DNA from: Leptospira sp. 96542
GTDB taxonomy: Bacteria; Spirochaetota; Leptospiria; Leptospirales; Leptospiraceae
Direction: 5' to 3'
NCBI GenBank assembly: GCA_029310945.1
Contig: JARJFC010000117.1
Span: 1-6,193 of the forward strand
Length of the DNA: 6,193 nt
The notes beneath the pieces are model-generated. The model worked only from the letters and a program-made list of their open reading frames with translations. It was not told the origin of the DNA and did not search any database. Shown one piece after another: positions 5,045 through 6,193 of the stretch; the first letter of the stretch is position 1, and each line of letters begins with the position of its first letter. A program made the translations under genes and the position numbers.

Positions 5045-5483
5045 CTACTCGGCAATATCAACAACGACCTTGCCATTCGCTTTTCCCGACGCCACAAGCG
5101 CGTGGGCCGCTTCGATGGAATCGAAGTTGAAAGTCGCAGCGTTCATGAGCGGGCGAAGCTTGCCGGCTTCGACCATCGCCGTGGCCACAGTGAGAATTTC
5201 GCGGTGGTGCCCCCGCCCGCGCCCCGTGATCATGGGAATCAGCGTGAAGACGCCGGAGTAAGTGGCCGCGCGGAAGGACAGCGGCGCCAAGCGGTGCGTT
5301 CCCCAGCACAGCGGGCAGTGGTTGCTTTGCGTGCGCGGCAGCACCCGCCCGGATCTTGGTGTCCAGGGGGTTCACGCCGCTTGCCCGGATCTTCACCAGG
5401 GCCTGACCGTGCTGGGGAACAGGCCGCTCCAACTGTGTGAGTTTGAACGGGGTGTTTGCGCTCTCGACGATCAGCGCGTTCAC
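5045..5483 (-). pseudogene. Zinc-type alcohol dehydrogenase/quinone oxidoreductase, internally deleted and frameshifted
   Basis: Two pieces of one medium-chain dehydrogenase/reductase lie in different minus-strand frames. The N-terminal piece (5483 to about 5301, about 61 codons) starts NALIVESANTPFKL and includes KIRASGVNPLDTKIRAG and PLPAVLG, the GroES-like start of the family. The C-terminal piece (about 5296 to 5048, about 82 codons) runs from LAPLSFRAATYSGVF to GKANGKVVVDIA and a TAG stop. Intact members are about 330-340 residues, so roughly 190, including the NADPH-binding Rossmann core, are missing at a junction near 5296-5301, and the reading frame shifts there. The start codon appears as GTG (5483) without a Shine-Dalgarno, exactly where LysR sequence begins, so the promoter is gone as well. 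The product cannot be functional. Substrate of the ancestral enzyme is unknown; such enzymes act on quinones, enals or alcohols. Confidence 0.85.
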
Positions 5484-6009
5484 GGAATTTGGCAGGAAGT
5501 TTCCGAACGTGGTGGTGGAGCTGATCACGGACAGCAGGCTCTACAGCTTGGCCAGGCGCGAAGCGGACCTGGTCTTCCGGATACGGCCATTCGATGAACC
5601 GGACGTCATCCAGCGCAAGCTCATGCACATTCCCTACGACATGTACGCCGTTGCGGGCCGAAATGCCGTGGTCCGACCGCAAGGTGAAGGTCTGGCCGTT
5701 GTGACGATGAACGAGGCGTTCGGTGACATGCCGGACGCCACTTGGTTGCGCCGCACACTGCCCCAGGCACGGATCGCATTTCGCAGCAATAGCCGCGATG
5801 TTCAAGCCAGGATGTGCATGGCTGGCGTGGGCTTTGCCATCTTGCCGCGCCCACTGGGCGACAGCTTTAGCGAGTTGCAGCGCATTGAACTGGAGGAAGG
5901 GCCGCCCGGCAGGGATGTCTGGCTGGGCTATCACCAGGACACCAAAGGATTGGCACGGTTGCGGGCGCTGCTCGACATCACGTTCGCCCAAATGTTTGAT
6001 CGCCCCTGA
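5484..6009 (+). pseudogene. LysR-family regulator, N-terminal half deleted
   Basis: About 174 codons match the effector-binding domain and C-terminus of a LysR-type regulator: FGRKFPNVVVELITDSR at the start, ADLVFRI, then GVGFAILPRPLGDSF and the closing DVWLGYHQDTKGLARLRALL before TGA at 6009. Full-length members are about 300 residues. The N-terminal winged helix-turn-helix, the linker helix and the first part of the effector domain are absent. The frame is open upstream to TTG 5437, but those codons are antisense to the broken dehydrogenase and not LysR-like. The join near 5484 also truncates the dehydrogenase promoter, so a single deletion probably removed the shared divergent intergenic region plus the DNA-binding half. 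Without it the protein could not bind DNA. Originally it probably controlled the divergent dehydrogenase gene, the common LysR arrangement. Confidence 0.85.
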
Positions 6010-6072
6010 ACCCCGGCGTGGAGTTCAACATGATTCGGCAGTGAGTCGGACAGCGTCCCCAATTGACAGCGA

Positions 6073-6192
6073 CTACCCGCCTGGTCCGCCCAACGCTGTG
6101 GGCCTGGCGCTGTCCCGCCTTGTGCAAGTGGGTTCTGTCTCGTCCAACCGCAATTTGCGCGGGCTGCGCTCGGCGAAATAGAACCATTCGTT
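6073..6192 (-). CDS. Possible 3' end of a gene entering from the right edge
   Basis: A minus-strand frame enters at the window edge and reads NEWFYFAERSPRKLRLDET, then a less protein-like tail to TAG at 6073-6075 (39 codons visible). The first 20 residues look protein-like, but I recognise no family and a competing frame is also open here. A weak hairpin GCCCA/TGGGC (6088-6092, 6099-6103) lies inside. Treat as tentative. The stretch 6010-6072 holds nothing I can identify. Confidence 0.2.
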   Translation of the reverse strand, partial: NEWFYFAERSPRKLRLDETEPTCTRRDSARPTALGGPGG

Positions 6193-6193
6193 G

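Noticed and set aside
5239..5991. 250-codon minus-strand frame
   Set aside because: Antisense shadow of the LysR remnant; the dehydrogenase homology nearby is in other frames, and this translation is rich in low-information Arg/Ala/Pro.
1..6193. CRISPR array, tRNA or rRNA genes
   Set aside because: No regularly spaced repeats of CRISPR type, no tRNA-like cloverleaf segments and no rRNA-like sequence were noticed on reading through the window.

Overview
The window looks like accessory DNA from a fairly GC-rich pseudomonadotan (proteobacterial) host. The evidence is a glutathione reductase of the proteobacterial type, a zinc-type alcohol dehydrogenase/LysR pair, and integron gene cassettes with canonical attC sites. 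I cannot name the genus; Xanthomonadales- or Burkholderiales-like hosts would fit.

Layout. Positions 1-399 hold no convincing gene. Positions 400-2010 (+) encode a 536-residue stand-alone P-loop ATPase of the ORC/CDC6-like AAA class, function unknown. Positions 2011-2319 are non-coding but rich in inverted repeats. Positions 2320-2430 resemble an integron control and insertion region: a good sigma70-type promoter, a strong Shine-Dalgarno, a 16-codon leader ORF, and a GTTAGAA core site in which that ORF stops. Two gene cassettes follow head to tail. Cassette 1 (2425-2820) encodes a short SMI1/KNR4 (SUKH)-like protein. Cassette 2 (2821-3284) encodes a 134-residue protein I do not recognise. Each ends in an attC site, and each stop codon lies inside its attC left end. 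Neither gene has its own Shine-Dalgarno, and the second starts inside the core site itself. No integrase gene is visible where one is normally found, so this is either an integrase-less remnant or the integrase lies elsewhere.

Beyond the array, on the minus strand, lies an intact glutathione-disulfide reductase (3443-4837) with a clear ribosome binding site. It is followed by about 200 bp containing a direct repeat that may be an insertion-sequence end. The right end is decayed: a zinc-type alcohol dehydrogenase/quinone oxidoreductase gene (minus) has lost its middle and changed frame. It abuts a LysR regulator (plus) that has lost its DNA-binding half. This looks like a former divergent regulator/target pair collapsed by deletions.

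How the parts work together: the 2320-2347 promoter probably drives both cassettes, with the leader ORF supplying ribosomes to the first. The reductase is an independent unit facing the array. The ATPase has no visible partner gene. The most interesting part is the promoter/leader-ORF/attI-like platform without an integrase, carrying SUKH-type and unknown cassette genes.
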